Notes: generated by a model from the sequence alone, not told the origin. A stretch of DNA of 64,000 nt from Pseudomonas putida NBRC 14164 (GCF_000412675.1 NC_021505.1:5822501-5886500), one strand, 5' to 3'. Shown: positions 9,775 through 19,209, counted from the stretch's first letter. Numbers and translations: made by a program.

Positions 9775-10872
9775 TCAAAGCTGGGCCACGATCGCGCGGT
9801 AATCCGCCGACAGCGTGGCCTGAAGAATCTCTTTCGGATAGTCGTCGGTCACAACGGCTTCGCCCATCTGGCGCAACAGCACCAGACGCAAGCGGCCGTC
9901 GATCACTTTCTTGTCGACCGCCATGTGCTCCATGAAATGCGCCGGGGTCATTTCCTGTGGTGGCACCACCGGCAAACCTGCGTCCTGCAACAGGCGGATT
10001 CCGCGATCGCGCTCGGCCTGGTCGATCCAGCCAAGGCGCATGGACATTTCCAGGGCCATCACCGTGCCCGCTGCCACGGCTTCGCCGTGCAGCCACACGC
10101 CGTAGCCCATGTGGGTCTCGATGGCATGCCCGAAGGTATGCCCCAGGTTCAGGGTGGCCCGTACGCCGGACTCGCGCTCGTCGGCACCGACCACTGCAGC
10201 CTTGGCCGCGCAGGAGCGGCGGATGGCTTCAGTCAAGGCAGCGGAATCGAGGGTGCGCAAGGCCTGCATGTTGTCTTCAAGCCAGCCGAGAAACGGCTTG
10301 TCGCAAATCAGGCCGTACTTGATCACTTCGGCCAGGCCTGCAGACAGTTCGCGCGCCGGCAGGGTCTTCAGGCTGGTGGTATCGATCAGCACCGCATTGG
10401 GCTGATAGAAGGCACCGACCATGTTCTTGCCCAGCGGGTGGTTGATACCGGTCTTGCCGCCCACCGACGAGTCGACCTGGGAAAGCAGGGTGGTCGGTAC
10501 CTGGATGAAGTCGACACCGCGCTGGTAGCAGGCGGCAGCGAAGCCGGCCATGTCACCGATCACGCCGCCGCCCAGGGCAACCACAGTCGTGCGACGATCA
10601 TGGCGGGCTGTCAGCAGGCCGTCGAAGATCAGCTGCAGCGTTTCCCAGTTCTTGTGGGCCTCGCCATCGGGCAATACCACCGGCAGCACCGAGTAGGCAC
10701 CCAGGGTCTTGCTCAGACGTTCGAGATACAGGGGCGCGACGGTCTCGTTGGAAACGATGGCGACCTGCCGGCCGGCAATGTGCGGTGCCAGCAGCTCGGG
10801 CTGGTCCAGCAGGCCTTCGCCAATGTAGATCGGGTAGCTGCGCTCGCCCAGGTCGACCTTAAGTGTCTGCAT
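9775..10872 (-). CDS. aroB: 3-dehydroquinate synthase
   Basis: 365 aa, the usual length. It converts DAHP to 3-dehydroquinate, the second shikimate step, using NAD and Zn. The GGGVIGDMAGFAA block and the GHTFGHAIE zinc-ligand motif are clear. I took the ATG at 10872 (MQTLKVDLGER) instead of an upstream in-frame codon at 10905, because family members start there. It sits 97 nt after aroK and 15 nt before damX in one operon. Confidence 0.96.
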   Translation of the reverse strand: MQTLKVDLGERSYPIYIGEGLLDQPELLAPHIAGRQVAIVSNETVAPLYLERLSKTLGAYSVLPVVLPDGEAHKNWETLQLIFDGLLTARHDRRTTVVALGGGVIGDMAGFAAACYQRGVDFIQVPTTLLSQVDSSVGGKTGINHPLGKNMVGAFYQPNAVLIDTTSLKTLPARELSAGLAEVIKYGLICDKPFLGWLEDNMQALRTLDSAALTEAIRRSCAAKAAVVGADERESGVRATLNLGHTFGHAIETHMGYGVWLHGEAVAAGTVMALEMSMRLGWIDQAERDRGIRLLQDAGLPVVPPQEMTPAHFMEHMAVDKKVIDGRLRLVLLRQMGEAVVTDDYPKEILQATLSADYRAIVAQL

Positions 10873-10969
10873 GTATCCCCACAATGTACTTGGGCGCGGC
10901 GCCATTCGGGCAACCCACGCGCTATCGTTGAACCTCGCCTCGGCGCTGGTGGCCGAGAATAGTCCCGGG

Positions 10970-11488
10970 TTAACGGGGCGGCAACTGCTGCAAGCGTTCG
11001 AGAATATCGATCACCACCATGCGCGGCGGCCGCTCGTCGGTTTCCACCACCACGTCGGCGATCTCGCGGTAGAGCGGGTCGCGGGCTTCCAGCAGGGCGC
11101 GCAGGGTCGCCTCGGGGTTGGCGGTGCGCAGCAGCGGGCGATTGCGATCACGCGCGGTACGGCCCACCTGCTGTTCCACCGAGGCATGCAGGTAGATCAC
11201 CCGGCCGCCCCGGCGCAATGCCTGGCGGTTGGCTTCGCGCATTACAGCGCCACCGCCGGTGGCCAGGACCACGCCGTCAAGTGCGCACAGTTCGGCGATC
11301 ATCGCCTGCTCGCGCTCACGGAAACCTGGCTCGCCTTCCTTGTCGAAAATCCACGGGATGTTGGCGCCGCATCGCAGTTCGATTTCCTTGTCGGAATCCT
11401 TGAACAGCAGGCGCAGCTCTTTGGCCAATAGGCGTCCGATGGTGCTTTTACCAGCGCCCATGGGCCCCACAAGTATCAAATTTCGCAC
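10970..11488 (-). CDS. aroK: Shikimate kinase
   Basis: 172 aa, with a GTG start 4 nt after the pilQ stop. It phosphorylates shikimate with ATP. The P-loop GPMGAGKST is at residues 8-16. The shikimate-binding DKEIE and the FREREQ and GGG motifs follow, all as in AroK. Tight spacing with pilQ implies cotranscription of the pil cluster and the aroKB-damX genes. Confidence 0.96.
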   Translation of the reverse strand: MRNLILVGPMGAGKSTIGRLLAKELRLLFKDSDKEIELRCGANIPWIFDKEGEPGFREREQAMIAELCALDGVVLATGGGAVMREANRQALRRGGRVIYLHASVEQQVGRTARDRNRPLLRTANPEATLRALLEARDPLYREIADVVVETDERPPRMVVIDILERLQQLPPR

Positions 11489-11492
11489 AGAA

Positions 11493-12761
11493 TCAACGAC
11501 TCACAGCAATCGCCTGGTCACTCATGATACGCGGAGTCAGGAAGACCAGCAGCTCGGATTTTTTCTCTTGTAATGCATCGCGTCGAAACAGCCGCCCAAC
11601 ATACGGCAGATCGCCTAAAAATGGCACCTTGTCGACCACATTGTTTTGCGAAGTCGAGTACACGCCACCGATCACGATCGTTTCGCCGTCCGCCACCCGA
11701 ACCTTGGCATTGACCTCGTTCTTGCGGATCGGCGGTACGTTGTTCAAGGCATTGACGTAATCCGGCTCGTCCTTGGTCACCCGGACCGCCATGATCACCT
11801 TGTTGTCCGGTGTAATCTGCGGGGTCACCTCCAGCGACAGCGAGGCTTCGCGAAAGGCGACCGAGGTGGCGCCGCTCTTACTGGTTTCCTGGTATGGCAC
11901 CTCGGTGCCTTTGAGGATCCTGGCCGTTTCCTTGTCGGCCGTGACCACCTTGGGTTGCGAGATGATTTCGCCGTTGCCGCTTTTTTCCATGGCGCTGAGT
12001 TCCAGGTCGAGGAGCACGCCGCCGCGCAGCAGGCCCAGGCCGACACTGCTGCCCGCCCGCTCCACGCCGAGGTCGATGAACAGCTCCTTGCCCGGCCGCA
12101 GGCTTTCACCGTACAGCGGCCCACCCCAGCGCACCCCCAGGCTTTTCTCGTAGTCGACATTGGCCTCGACGATACGTGCCTCGATCGCCACCTGGCGCAC
12201 CGGCACATCCAGTTGCGCAACCAGTTGTCGCAACTCGGCCAGTCGGTCGGCGGGCTGGTGCGCCACCAGGGTATTGGTGCGCTCATCGACACCCAGGCTG
12301 CCACGAACGGCGAGTGTGCTGTCATCCGCCAGGCTGGTCATCAACAGCTCGACCAGTTCCGCGGCGTTAGCATGGTGGATCGGTATCAATTCACGACGTA
12401 ACGGCTGCAATTGTGCATCCGGCAACAGGCCGACATGGGCATCAAACGGCTGTGGGGCAAACGCTGCCGCAGGCGCCACCAGCAGCACATTGCCCTCTTG
12501 CTGCCGGGCAAGGCCCTTGCTGCGCAGCACCAGGTCAAGGGCCTGGTCCCAGGGCACGTCCTGCAACCTCAAGGTCACGCTGCCCTGCACGTCATCGCTG
12601 GCAACCAGGTTGACGCCCGCATAATCGGCCAGTACCTGCAGCACCGAACGCACCTCCACATCCTGAAAGTTCAACGACAGGGGTTCACCCTGGTAAGGCG
12701 TCGCCCACACCAGCGGGATCGGCAGCAGGGCTGCCAACATCCATTTCATCACTCTCTTCAT
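11493..12761 (-). CDS. pilQ: Short type IV pilus/competence secretin (PilQ/HofQ type)
   Basis: 422 aa from ATG 12761, which has an AAGGAGG sequence 12 nt upstream; ATG 12749 is an alternative. A signal peptide (about residues 5-20) is followed by a STN/secretin N0 domain (LSLNFQDVEVRSVLQVLADYAGVNLV), one or two N1-type domains, and the C-terminal secretin barrel (GTEVPYQETS, VTPQITPDNKV, GETIVIGGVYS and LVFLTPRI blocks). At this length it resembles HofQ of enterobacteria rather than the roughly 700 aa PilQ of P. aeruginosa, because the AMIN domains are missing. It should form an outer-membrane pore for a pilus or DNA. The start overlaps the end of the upstream gene by 77 nt. Confidence 0.88.
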   Translation of the reverse strand: MKRVMKWMLAALLPIPLVWATPYQGEPLSLNFQDVEVRSVLQVLADYAGVNLVASDDVQGSVTLRLQDVPWDQALDLVLRSKGLARQQEGNVLLVAPAAAFAPQPFDAHVGLLPDAQLQPLRRELIPIHHANAAELVELLMTSLADDSTLAVRGSLGVDERTNTLVAHQPADRLAELRQLVAQLDVPVRQVAIEARIVEANVDYEKSLGVRWGGPLYGESLRPGKELFIDLGVERAGSSVGLGLLRGGVLLDLELSAMEKSGNGEIISQPKVVTADKETARILKGTEVPYQETSKSGATSVAFREASLSLEVTPQITPDNKVIMAVRVTKDEPDYVNALNNVPPIRKNEVNAKVRVADGETIVIGGVYSTSQNNVVDKVPFLGDLPYVGRLFRRDALQEKKSELLVFLTPRIMSDQAIAVSR

Positions 12762-13701
12762 TCTGGTTCGGGGCCTCCTTGCCCACGCGGTTTGCAAGGG
12801 TGATGAACGCCGTGCGCTCGTGCCACCCCCCTGCCATGAATAGCCGTTCGTGCACTTCGACCTGGCCTTGATCAATCCGCGCCACCACACCGTGGTTACG
12901 CCCCAAGCGCTCACCTGCCCGCACGCGATAGAGCCTGCCAGCCGCCATCAACAGAGCCTCATGCGCCGCACCTCGCGACAGGCTGCCGACCATTTCCAGT
13001 TGCGCCAGCGGCACGCTGGCCAGCCCTGAGCCAGCCGTTCGCGTCGCCCCTGGCGCGAAGGGGTCGACCGCAGGCACTGGCGTCGCGGCCATGGCCGGCA
13101 TATGCGCAAGCACGTCAGGTGCCGGTACGGGCGCGGTGGCCTGGAAGGCATCGACCCGCAGTTGCAGACGCAATAGGCCGGGCTGACCCTCGACTGCGGC
13201 CAGGTTCATGTCACCGCTGCGCAGCAGGCGTGCCTGGCCCAGCCAGTCGCCCAGCCACTGACGCAAGTCCACGTACCGCCCCACCACCTGTACTTCCAGC
13301 GGCACTTTCCAATAGCCTGCCTGTTGCTCGGCTTCTTGTACGTCGAACCGCTCGACCAGTAACCCGTGCGCATGCCCCGAAGCCGCCAGGCGCTCAAGCA
13401 GGTCGCTCATGCCCTCCCCTGCGGCCAGGTGCCAGTGGGCCTCCAGCAACCGCCGCTCGGCAAAAACCAGAGACGCCTGCAATCGCTCCAGCTCGACCAA
13501 CTGCGCCGCACTGGCTGCCTGCTGCTCGTTCAATGTGGCGTTCCTGGCCGCCTCCTGCACCTGCTGCTGTAACCCTGCCGGCAGGCGAAACGCACAACCC
13601 AGGCCGAACACCAGCACAGCGACCAGCACTGGCGCGATACGCCTGATGCTTCTGGAGCGCTCGGCTACCGCCAGCCAGGCAAGGATCGGTGCTGCATTCA
13701 C
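12685..13701 (-). CDS. Fused PilO-PilP pilus assembly protein
   Basis: 338 aa, with a GTG start overlapping the pilN stop by 4 nt. Residues 1-187 look like PilO/HofO: a short cytoplasmic tail, a transmembrane helix at 21-38, a coiled coil at about 45-100, then a ferredoxin-like domain. Residues 188-225 form a Pro/Ala-rich linker. Residues 212-302 match PilP (DPFAP, LEMVGSLSR, LYRVRAGERLGRNHG, GWHERTAFITL). PilP is normally a separate lipoprotein; here it has no lipobox and is tethered through the PilO helix. It would link the PilMN inner-membrane platform to the PilQ secretin. Confidence 0.82.
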   Translation of the reverse strand: MNAAPILAWLAVAERSRSIRRIAPVLVAVLVFGLGCAFRLPAGLQQQVQEAARNATLNEQQAASAAQLVELERLQASLVFAERRLLEAHWHLAAGEGMSDLLERLAASGHAHGLLVERFDVQEAEQQAGYWKVPLEVQVVGRYVDLRQWLGDWLGQARLLRSGDMNLAAVEGQPGLLRLQLRVDAFQATAPVPAPDVLAHMPAMAATPVPAVDPFAPGATRTAGSGLASVPLAQLEMVGSLSRGAAHEALLMAAGRLYRVRAGERLGRNHGVVARIDQGQVEVHERLFMAGGWHERTAFITLANRVGKEAPNQNEESDEMDVGSPAADPAGVGDALPG

Positions 13702-14234
13702 GACCAGAACGCCGAAACGCGCGCAACGAGCAGAAATTCATCGCCACCCGGCATGCTCCTGACGCGCTTGAGCGCCAGATCGAGCAGAACACCCGACCGA
13801 TCCAGATCGCGCATGAACTGCGCAACCACGGCGCCGGACGTAGCCAGCCCGGTCATCTGCAGATGGCCGTTTTCCAGGTTGAGGTCGAGTAGCTGGACCC
13901 CAACCGGTAGCGCCCTTTCGAGGTCAGCGAATACATCGCCCAGAACACCCTGCTGGGCACGCAAGCCCTCTAGCGCTGCCGACCGTGCGATGAGTGCGTC
14001 ATGCTGTGCACGCACATCAGCCAGCGGCTGCAGTTGCCCGGCCAGCACCTCAAGGGCGGCATGGTGTTGGGCATTGTCCACCACCTGTTGCTGCCCGCGC
14101 TGACGGGCCAACTGGTCGACCAGCGTCACGGCGCACAGCGCCAGCAGTGCGCCGGCAATCAGCTGGCTACGAAAGCGCCGAATCGCCGCCTCGCGCTGCC
14201 GTTCACGCCAGGGCATCAGGTTAAGCCGAATCAT
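13698..14234 (-). CDS. pilN: Type IV pilus inner-membrane protein PilN
   Basis: 178 aa. The chosen ATG (14234) overlaps the pilM stop as ATGA and opens with IRLNLMPWRE, the PilN N-terminal peptide that docks into PilM. One transmembrane helix (about 23-40) is followed by a coiled coil and a small periplasmic domain. It is the alignment-complex partner of PilM and of the PilO part of the next protein. Confidence 0.9.
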   Translation of the reverse strand: MIRLNLMPWRERQREAAIRRFRSQLIAGALLALCAVTLVDQLARQRGQQQVVDNAQHHAALEVLAGQLQPLADVRAQHDALIARSAALEGLRAQQGVLGDVFADLERALPVGVQLLDLNLENGHLQMTGLATSGAVVAQFMRDLDRSGVLLDLALKRVRSMPGGDEFLLVARVSAFWS

Positions 14235-15112
14235 GGGCGCAACCCTCCAAGTGCCAGGGCGCACGCCAGGAGCATCGTGCCGTCAACGTGTTCCAGCCCC
14301 TTCAGGCCAGGTAAATGCCTGCACGGCGTAGTCAGCTGGTGACCAAGGTTTTGCAACCAGGTTGGGTCCACCGATGAGCTGCTGGTAATCCACAGGCCAC
14401 CAGGCAAATGCTCATCGGCAAGCAGCGCGTGCAGTTGCTCCGACAACTGCCCCATGTTGTTCAGCCCCTGCACTTGAAGCTCACGACGCTGGTAAGGCCG
14501 GTCGGGCTGCCAGCCATAAAGCACTGCGCTGTGCGCTTCGACCCGCAGCAGTGCCGAACCTTCGAGGCAGCCCTGAGGCAACATGCGGCACAAGGCAATG
14601 TTGTCGACCTCGATAGCCTCCAGTTGCAACCCGGCCTCTTTGACGATGGCATCAAGAGACGCCAACGCACTTTGCCGACACGCGGCCACCATCACCTCGG
14701 CGCACCCCGGTTGCGTGGGGGATGCCCCCAGGACTTGAAAGTCCAGGGCCAAGTCCTCCAACGGAAACGGAAACAGCCGCTCGGCGTCGGCCAGCAACTG
14801 CGTCTCCAGTTCTGCCCCGGCCTGCTCCATCGGCAAATGACACCGCTTGCAGATCACCTGGCTGGCCGGTAACGCCAACGCTACCCGACGCTGCCTCAGG
14901 CCGCTGCGCAGGTAGGCACGGCGCAGGGCTGCCACCACGGTAGCGGGCTCCGCGAGCCAATTCTTGCCTGCCAGTAATTCGAACGGCTCTTGTGCCGATG
15001 CAAGCACCCGGCAGCGCCGATTGCGCCGCTGAAGTTGCACAACACGAACAGCCTCAGGGGCAATTTCCACCCCCACGAGTGAACTGGCATCCTTGCCAAA
15101 GCGTCCTAACAT
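14231..15112 (-). CDS. pilM: Type IV pilus assembly ATPase-fold protein PilM
   Basis: 293 aa actin-like cytoplasmic protein. The N-terminus (SLVGVEIAPEAVRVVQL) is the phosphate-1 loop of the PilM/HofM fold. The ATG at 15112 has a good AAGGAAG ribosome site. It is the first gene of the pilM-N-OP-Q-aroK-aroB-damX run. It is shorter than the roughly 350 aa PilM of P. aeruginosa, consistent with the reduced nature of the cluster. It transcribes divergently from mrcA across a 190-nt gap. Confidence 0.88.
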   Translation of the reverse strand: MLGRFGKDASSLVGVEIAPEAVRVVQLQRRNRRCRVLASAQEPFELLAGKNWLAEPATVVAALRRAYLRSGLRQRRVALALPASQVICKRCHLPMEQAGAELETQLLADAERLFPFPLEDLALDFQVLGASPTQPGCAEVMVAACRQSALASLDAIVKEAGLQLEAIEVDNIALCRMLPQGCLEGSALLRVEAHSAVLYGWQPDRPYQRRELQVQGLNNMGQLSEQLHALLADEHLPGGLWITSSSSVDPTWLQNLGHQLTTPCRHLPGLKGLEHVDGTMLLACALALGGLRP

Positions 15113-15231
15113 GCGGCTTCCTTGCTGCCTGCTGCAGCGGTCGGTCGCAACCCCGCGTCAACACTAGGCCCGGCCTGCCCATCGAGGCGACGGGCAGCCT
15201 GGCCGGTAACCCGGAGAGGCGAAAAAATGCT

Positions 15232-15237
15232 TATAAT
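15232..15237 (+). promoter_or_regulatory. Candidate -10 box for mrcA
   Basis: TATAAT lies 65 nt upstream of the mrcA start in the pilM-mrcA divergent gap. No good -35 is present at 16-18 nt. This is a tentative call. Confidence 0.4.
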
Positions 15238-15302
15238 GCCCAGCGCTTTCTGGTCCGCCGGGCCTGCGTGCTACCCACTCTCAACCTGGACACCGAAAAG
15301 CC

Positions 15303-17756
15303 TTGATACGTCTGCTGAAGTTCTTCTGGTGGTCTTCCGTCGCAGTCATTTGCGCGCTCGTACTCGGTGTGAGCGGTGCGTTTCTGTATCTTAGCCCCAG
15401 CCTGCCCTCGGTCGAGTCCCTCAGAAGCATCCAGTTGCAGATCCCCCTCAGGGTGTACAGCAGCGACGGCAAACTGATTGCCGAATTCGGCGAAATGCGC
15501 CGCTCGCCGATCCGTTTCGCGGAAATTCCGCCACAGTTCATTCAGGCGCTTCTGTCAGCCGAGGACGACAATTTCCTCAATCACTACGGTGTCGACCCCA
15601 GCAGCCTGATGCGTGCAGCGACCCAGCTGGTGAAAACCGGGCACATCCAGACCGGCGGCAGCACCATCACCATGCAGGTGGCGAAGAACTTCTTCCTCAC
15701 CAGCGAACGCAGCTTCTCGCGCAAGACCAACGAGATCTTGCTGGCCCTGCAGATCGAGCGTGAACTGACCAAGGACGAAATCCTTGAGCTGTACGTGAAC
15801 AAGATCTACCTGGGCAACCGCGCCTACGGCATCGATGCCGCCGCGCAGGTGTACTACGGCAAATCGATCCGCGACGTGAGCCTGGCGCAGATGGCGATGA
15901 TCGCCGGCCTGCCCAAGGCACCGTCACGCTTCAACCCGCTGGCCAACCCGGTGCGCGCCAAGGAGCGCCGCGACTGGATCCTCGGCCGCATGTACAAGCT
16001 GGGCAAGATCGACCAGGCCAGCTACCAGACCGCCCTGGCCGAGCCGCTCAATGCCAGCTACCACGTGCCGACGCCTGAGGTGAATGCGCCTTACATCGCC
16101 GAAATGGCCCGCGCCGAAATGGTCGGCCGCTACGGCAGCGACGCCTACACCGAAGGCTTCCGCGTCACCACCACGGTGCCCAGCGACATGCAGGACATGG
16201 CCAACAAGGCCATTCTCAAAGGCCTGTCTGATTACGACGAACGCCACGGCTACCGTGGCCCCGAAGCACGCTTCCCGGGCCGCACCCAGGCAGCCTGGCT
16301 GCAGGAGCTGGGCAAGCAGCGCATCCTTGGCGGCCTGGAACCGGCCATCATCACCCATGTCGACAAAACCGGCCTCCAGGTACTGACCCGGGACGGCCAG
16401 CAAGCCGAAGTTGCCTGGGACACCATGAAATGGGCGCGCCCGTTCATCAACAGTAACGCCCAGGGCCGCTCACCGCAGTCACCGGCAGACGTGGCGCAGG
16501 TCGGTGACCTGGTGCGCCTGCAGCGCCTGGAAGATGGCAAGCTCAAGTTCAGCCAGGTGCCTGGCGCGCAAAGCGCCCTGGTCACCCTCGACCCTTACAA
16601 CGGTGCCATCCGCGCGCTGGTTGGCGGCTTCTCGTTCGAGCAGAGCAACTACAACCGCGCCATGCAGGCCAAGCGCCAGCCTGGTTCGAGCTTCAAGCCG
16701 TTCATCTACAGTGCTGCGCTGGACAGCGGCTACACCGCCTCCACCTTGGTCAACGATGCGCCGATCGTGTTCGTCGACGAATCCGTGGACAAAGTGTGGC
16801 GTCCGAAGAACGACACCAACACCTTCCTCGGCCCGATCCGCCTGCGCGAAGCGCTGTACAAGTCGCGTAACCTGGTGTCGATCCGCTTGCTGCAGGCCAT
16901 GGGTGTAGACCGCACCATCGACTACATCGCCAAGTTCGGCTTCAACAAGCAGGACCTGCCGCGCAACCTGTCGCTGGCCCTGGGCACCGCCACCCTGACC
17001 CCGATGGAAATCGCCACAGGCTGGAGCACCTTTGCCAACGGCGGCTACAAGGTCACCCCGTACCTGATCGACCGCATCGAAAGCCGCAACGGCGAAACCC
17101 TGTTCACCGCCAACCCGCCCCGCGTACCGCAAGGTGCCGAGGACCAGGCTGGCCTGGCGGCACCCGAACAGCCGATCAGCACTGCTGCCATGCCAGGTGA
17201 GGCGCCATCCGCCTTCAACCAGGCGGCCGCTGCACCGCAAACGCCGGCTGTGGCTGAACAGATCGTCGACGGGCGCACCACCTACATCCTCACCAGCATG
17301 CTGCAGGACGTGATCAAGCGCGGTACCGGCCGCCGGGCGCTGGCCCTGGGCCGCACCGACCTGGCGGGCAAGACCGGTACTACCAACGAGTCCAAGGACG
17401 CCTGGTTCTCCGGCTACAACGCCGATTACGTGACCACCGTATGGGTCGGTTTCGACCAGCCGGAAACCCTCGGCCGCCGCGAATACGGTGGCACGGCGGC
17501 GCTGCCGATCTGGATGAGCTTCATGGGCGCGGCGCTCAAGGACAAGCCGGCGCATGCGCCAGCAGAGCCGGAAGGCATCCTCAGCCTGCGCGTCGACCCG
17601 ATCAGCGGCCGCGCTGCCTCCCCGAGCACGCCGAATGCCTTCTTCGAGCTGTTCAAGGCCGAAGATTCGCCACCCTCCGTGGACGAACTGGGCAATGGCG
17701 CAGCACCGGGCAGCCCGCTGCCGGCCGATGAAGCGGCGCCGATGGATCTGTTCTGA
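15303..17756 (+). CDS. mrcA: Penicillin-binding protein 1A
   Basis: 817 aa bifunctional class A PBP with a TTG start. A membrane anchor spans about 7-30. The glycosyltransferase domain has EDDNFLNHYGVD (catalytic E87) and GGSTITMQVAKNFF. The transpeptidase domain has SSFK (serine near residue 461), SRN, and KTGTTN (near 688). An OB-like insert at about 320-410 is typical of PBP1A. It polymerises and crosslinks peptidoglycan on the periplasmic face. It is often called ponA in pseudomonads. It transcribes alone, convergent with maeB. Confidence 0.96.
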   Translation: MIRLLKFFWWSSVAVICALVLGVSGAFLYLSPSLPSVESLRSIQLQIPLRVYSSDGKLIAEFGEMRRSPIRFAEIPPQFIQALLSAEDDNFLNHYGVDPSSLMRAATQLVKTGHIQTGGSTITMQVAKNFFLTSERSFSRKTNEILLALQIERELTKDEILELYVNKIYLGNRAYGIDAAAQVYYGKSIRDVSLAQMAMIAGLPKAPSRFNPLANPVRAKERRDWILGRMYKLGKIDQASYQTALAEPLNASYHVPTPEVNAPYIAEMARAEMVGRYGSDAYTEGFRVTTTVPSDMQDMANKAILKGLSDYDERHGYRGPEARFPGRTQAAWLQELGKQRILGGLEPAIITHVDKTGLQVLTRDGQQAEVAWDTMKWARPFINSNAQGRSPQSPADVAQVGDLVRLQRLEDGKLKFSQVPGAQSALVTLDPYNGAIRALVGGFSFEQSNYNRAMQAKRQPGSSFKPFIYSAALDSGYTASTLVNDAPIVFVDESVDKVWRPKNDTNTFLGPIRLREALYKSRNLVSIRLLQAMGVDRTIDYIAKFGFNKQDLPRNLSLALGTATLTPMEIATGWSTFANGGYKVTPYLIDRIESRNGETLFTANPPRVPQGAEDQAGLAAPEQPISTAAMPGEAPSAFNQAAAAPQTPAVAEQIVDGRTTYILTSMLQDVIKRGTGRRALALGRTDLAGKTGTTNESKDAWFSGYNADYVTTVWVGFDQPETLGRREYGGTAALPIWMSFMGAALKDKPAHAPAEPEGILSLRVDPISGRAASPSTPNAFFELFKAEDSPPSVDELGNGAAPGSPLPADEAAPMDLF

Positions 17757-17794
17757 GGCAGGGTGCCTGACTGGGGTTATGTGGGGCTGCTGAC

Positions 17795-17822
17795 ATCGAG
17801 CGCCGCCCGCGCGGCGCTCGAT
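17795..17822. repeat. Perfect 12-bp palindrome, GCGCCGC family (copy A)
   Basis: ATCGAGCGCCGC, a 4-nt loop, and its exact reverse complement. It lies between convergent mrcA and maeB. Related copies are at 37815-37842 and 55261-55288. It is distinct from the REP family. Confidence 0.8.
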
Positions 17823-17886
17823 CTCATAGGCGCCACAAGTGCCCTGACGAACACATTTCAGCCCTGACACATTCCCAAGCCCCAAC

Positions 17887-17920
17887 AAAAAGCCCCGGTT
17901 CAAAAGAACCGGGGCTTTTT
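17887..17920. terminator. Bidirectional terminator between mrcA and maeB
   Basis: The stem AAAAAGCCCCGGTTC/GAACCGGGGCTTTTT has A/T tails on both sides. It serves both the convergent mrcA (+) and maeB (-) genes. Confidence 0.88.
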
Positions 17921-17940
17921 CATTACAGCTACAGCGGCAA

Positions 17941-19209
17941 TCAGCCGTTGAACACTTCATCCACGCTGGTCAGCGGGTAGTGCTTCGGATACGGCAGGGT
18001 AGCCACGCCGGATTCGATAGCGGCCTTGGCCACAGCGTCGGAAACGACAGTGATCAGGCGTGCGTCCAGCGGCTTCGGAATGATGTACTCACGACCGAAC
18101 TCCAGGCCTTCGACACCGTAGGCTTCGCACACTTCTTTCGGCACTGGCAGCTTGGCCAGGTCCTTCAGGGCGATGGCGGCGGCGATCTTCATTTCTTCGT
18201 TGATGCGCTTGGCACGAACGTCCAAGGCACCACGGAAGATGAACGGGAAGCCCAGAACGTTGTTGACCTGGTTCGGGTAGTCGGAACGACCGGTGGCCAT
18301 GATCACATCGTTGCGAGTGGCGTGCGCCAGCTCAGGCGAGATTTCCGGATCCGGGTTCGAGCAGGCGAACACGATCGGGTTGGCAGCCATCGACTTCAGG
18401 CCTTCAGGGCTCAGCAGGTTCGGGCCGGACAGGCCTACGAACACGTCAGCACCGTCGAGCGCGTCAGCCAGGGTGCGCTTGTCGGTAGCGTGGGCGAACT
18501 GGGCCTTGTACTGGTTCAGGTCGTCACGGCCAGCGTGGATGACACCGCTGCGGTCGATCATGTAGATGTTTTCGACCTTGCCACCCATGCTCACCAGCAG
18601 CTTCATGCAGGAGATGGCAGCAGCCCCGGCACCCAGGCAGACGATCTTGGCGTCTTCGAGCTTCTTGCCGGCGATTTCCAGGGCATTGATCATGCCGGCT
18701 GCGGTAACGATGGCGGTACCGTGCTGGTCATCGTGGAACACCGGGATGTCGCACTGTTCGATCAGGGTGCGCTCGATTTCGAAGCACTCAGGTGCCTTGA
18801 TGTCTTCGAGGTTGATGCCACCGAAGGTGATCGAGATACGGCGAACGGTGTCGATGAACGCTTGCGGGCTTTCCGATTCGACTTCGATGTCGAACACGTC
18901 AATACCAGCGAAACGCTTGAACAGAACGCCCTTGCCTTCCATGACCGGCTTGGAAGCCAGTGGGCCGAGGTCACCCAGACCGAGGATGGCGGTGCCATCG
19001 GAAATCACCGCAACCAGGTTGCCTTTGCCGGTGTATTTGTAAGCCAGCTCTGGATCACGGCCAATTTCACGCACGGGCTCAGCAACACCTGGGCTGTAGG
19101 CCAGGGCGAGGTCACGGGCGGTGGCAGTGGGCTTGGAGAGTTCGACGCTCAGTTTCCCCGGACGAGGTTGAGCGTGGTATTCGAGAGCGGCGGTTTTCAG
19201 GTCTGACAT
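17941..19209 (-). CDS. maeB: Malic enzyme (oxaloacetate-decarboxylating)
   Basis: 422 aa short-form malic enzyme that makes pyruvate, CO2 and NAD(P)H from malate. The N-terminal catalytic part has SPGVAEPVREI and the FEDIKAPE-like metal site (GINLEDIKAPECFEIE); a Rossmann NAD(P) domain follows (VCLGAGAAAISC, about 185-200). It lacks the phosphotransacetylase-like extension of E. coli MaeB, as in pseudomonads. I chose the ATG at 19209 (MSDLKTAALEYH); another ATG lies three codons upstream. Which cofactor it prefers cannot be read from the sequence. Confidence 0.94.
   Translation of the reverse strand: MSDLKTAALEYHAQPRPGKLSVELSKPTATARDLALAYSPGVAEPVREIGRDPELAYKYTGKGNLVAVISDGTAILGLGDLGPLASKPVMEGKGVLFKRFAGIDVFDIEVESESPQAFIDTVRRISITFGGINLEDIKAPECFEIERTLIEQCDIPVFHDDQHGTAIVTAAGMINALEIAGKKLEDAKIVCLGAGAAAISCMKLLVSMGGKVENIYMIDRSGVIHAGRDDLNQYKAQFAHATDKRTLADALDGADVFVGLSGPNLLSPEGLKSMAANPIVFACSNPDPEISPELAHATRNDVIMATGRSDYPNQVNNVLGFPFIFRGALDVRAKRINEEMKIAAAIALKDLAKLPVPKEVCEAYGVEGLEFGREYIIPKPLDARLITVVSDAVAKAAIESGVATLPYPKHYPLTSVDEVFNG

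Noticed and set aside
16479..17960. 493-codon open frame on the minus strand, antisense to mrcA
   Set aside because: Shadow of the mrcA transpeptidase region; no domain recognised.
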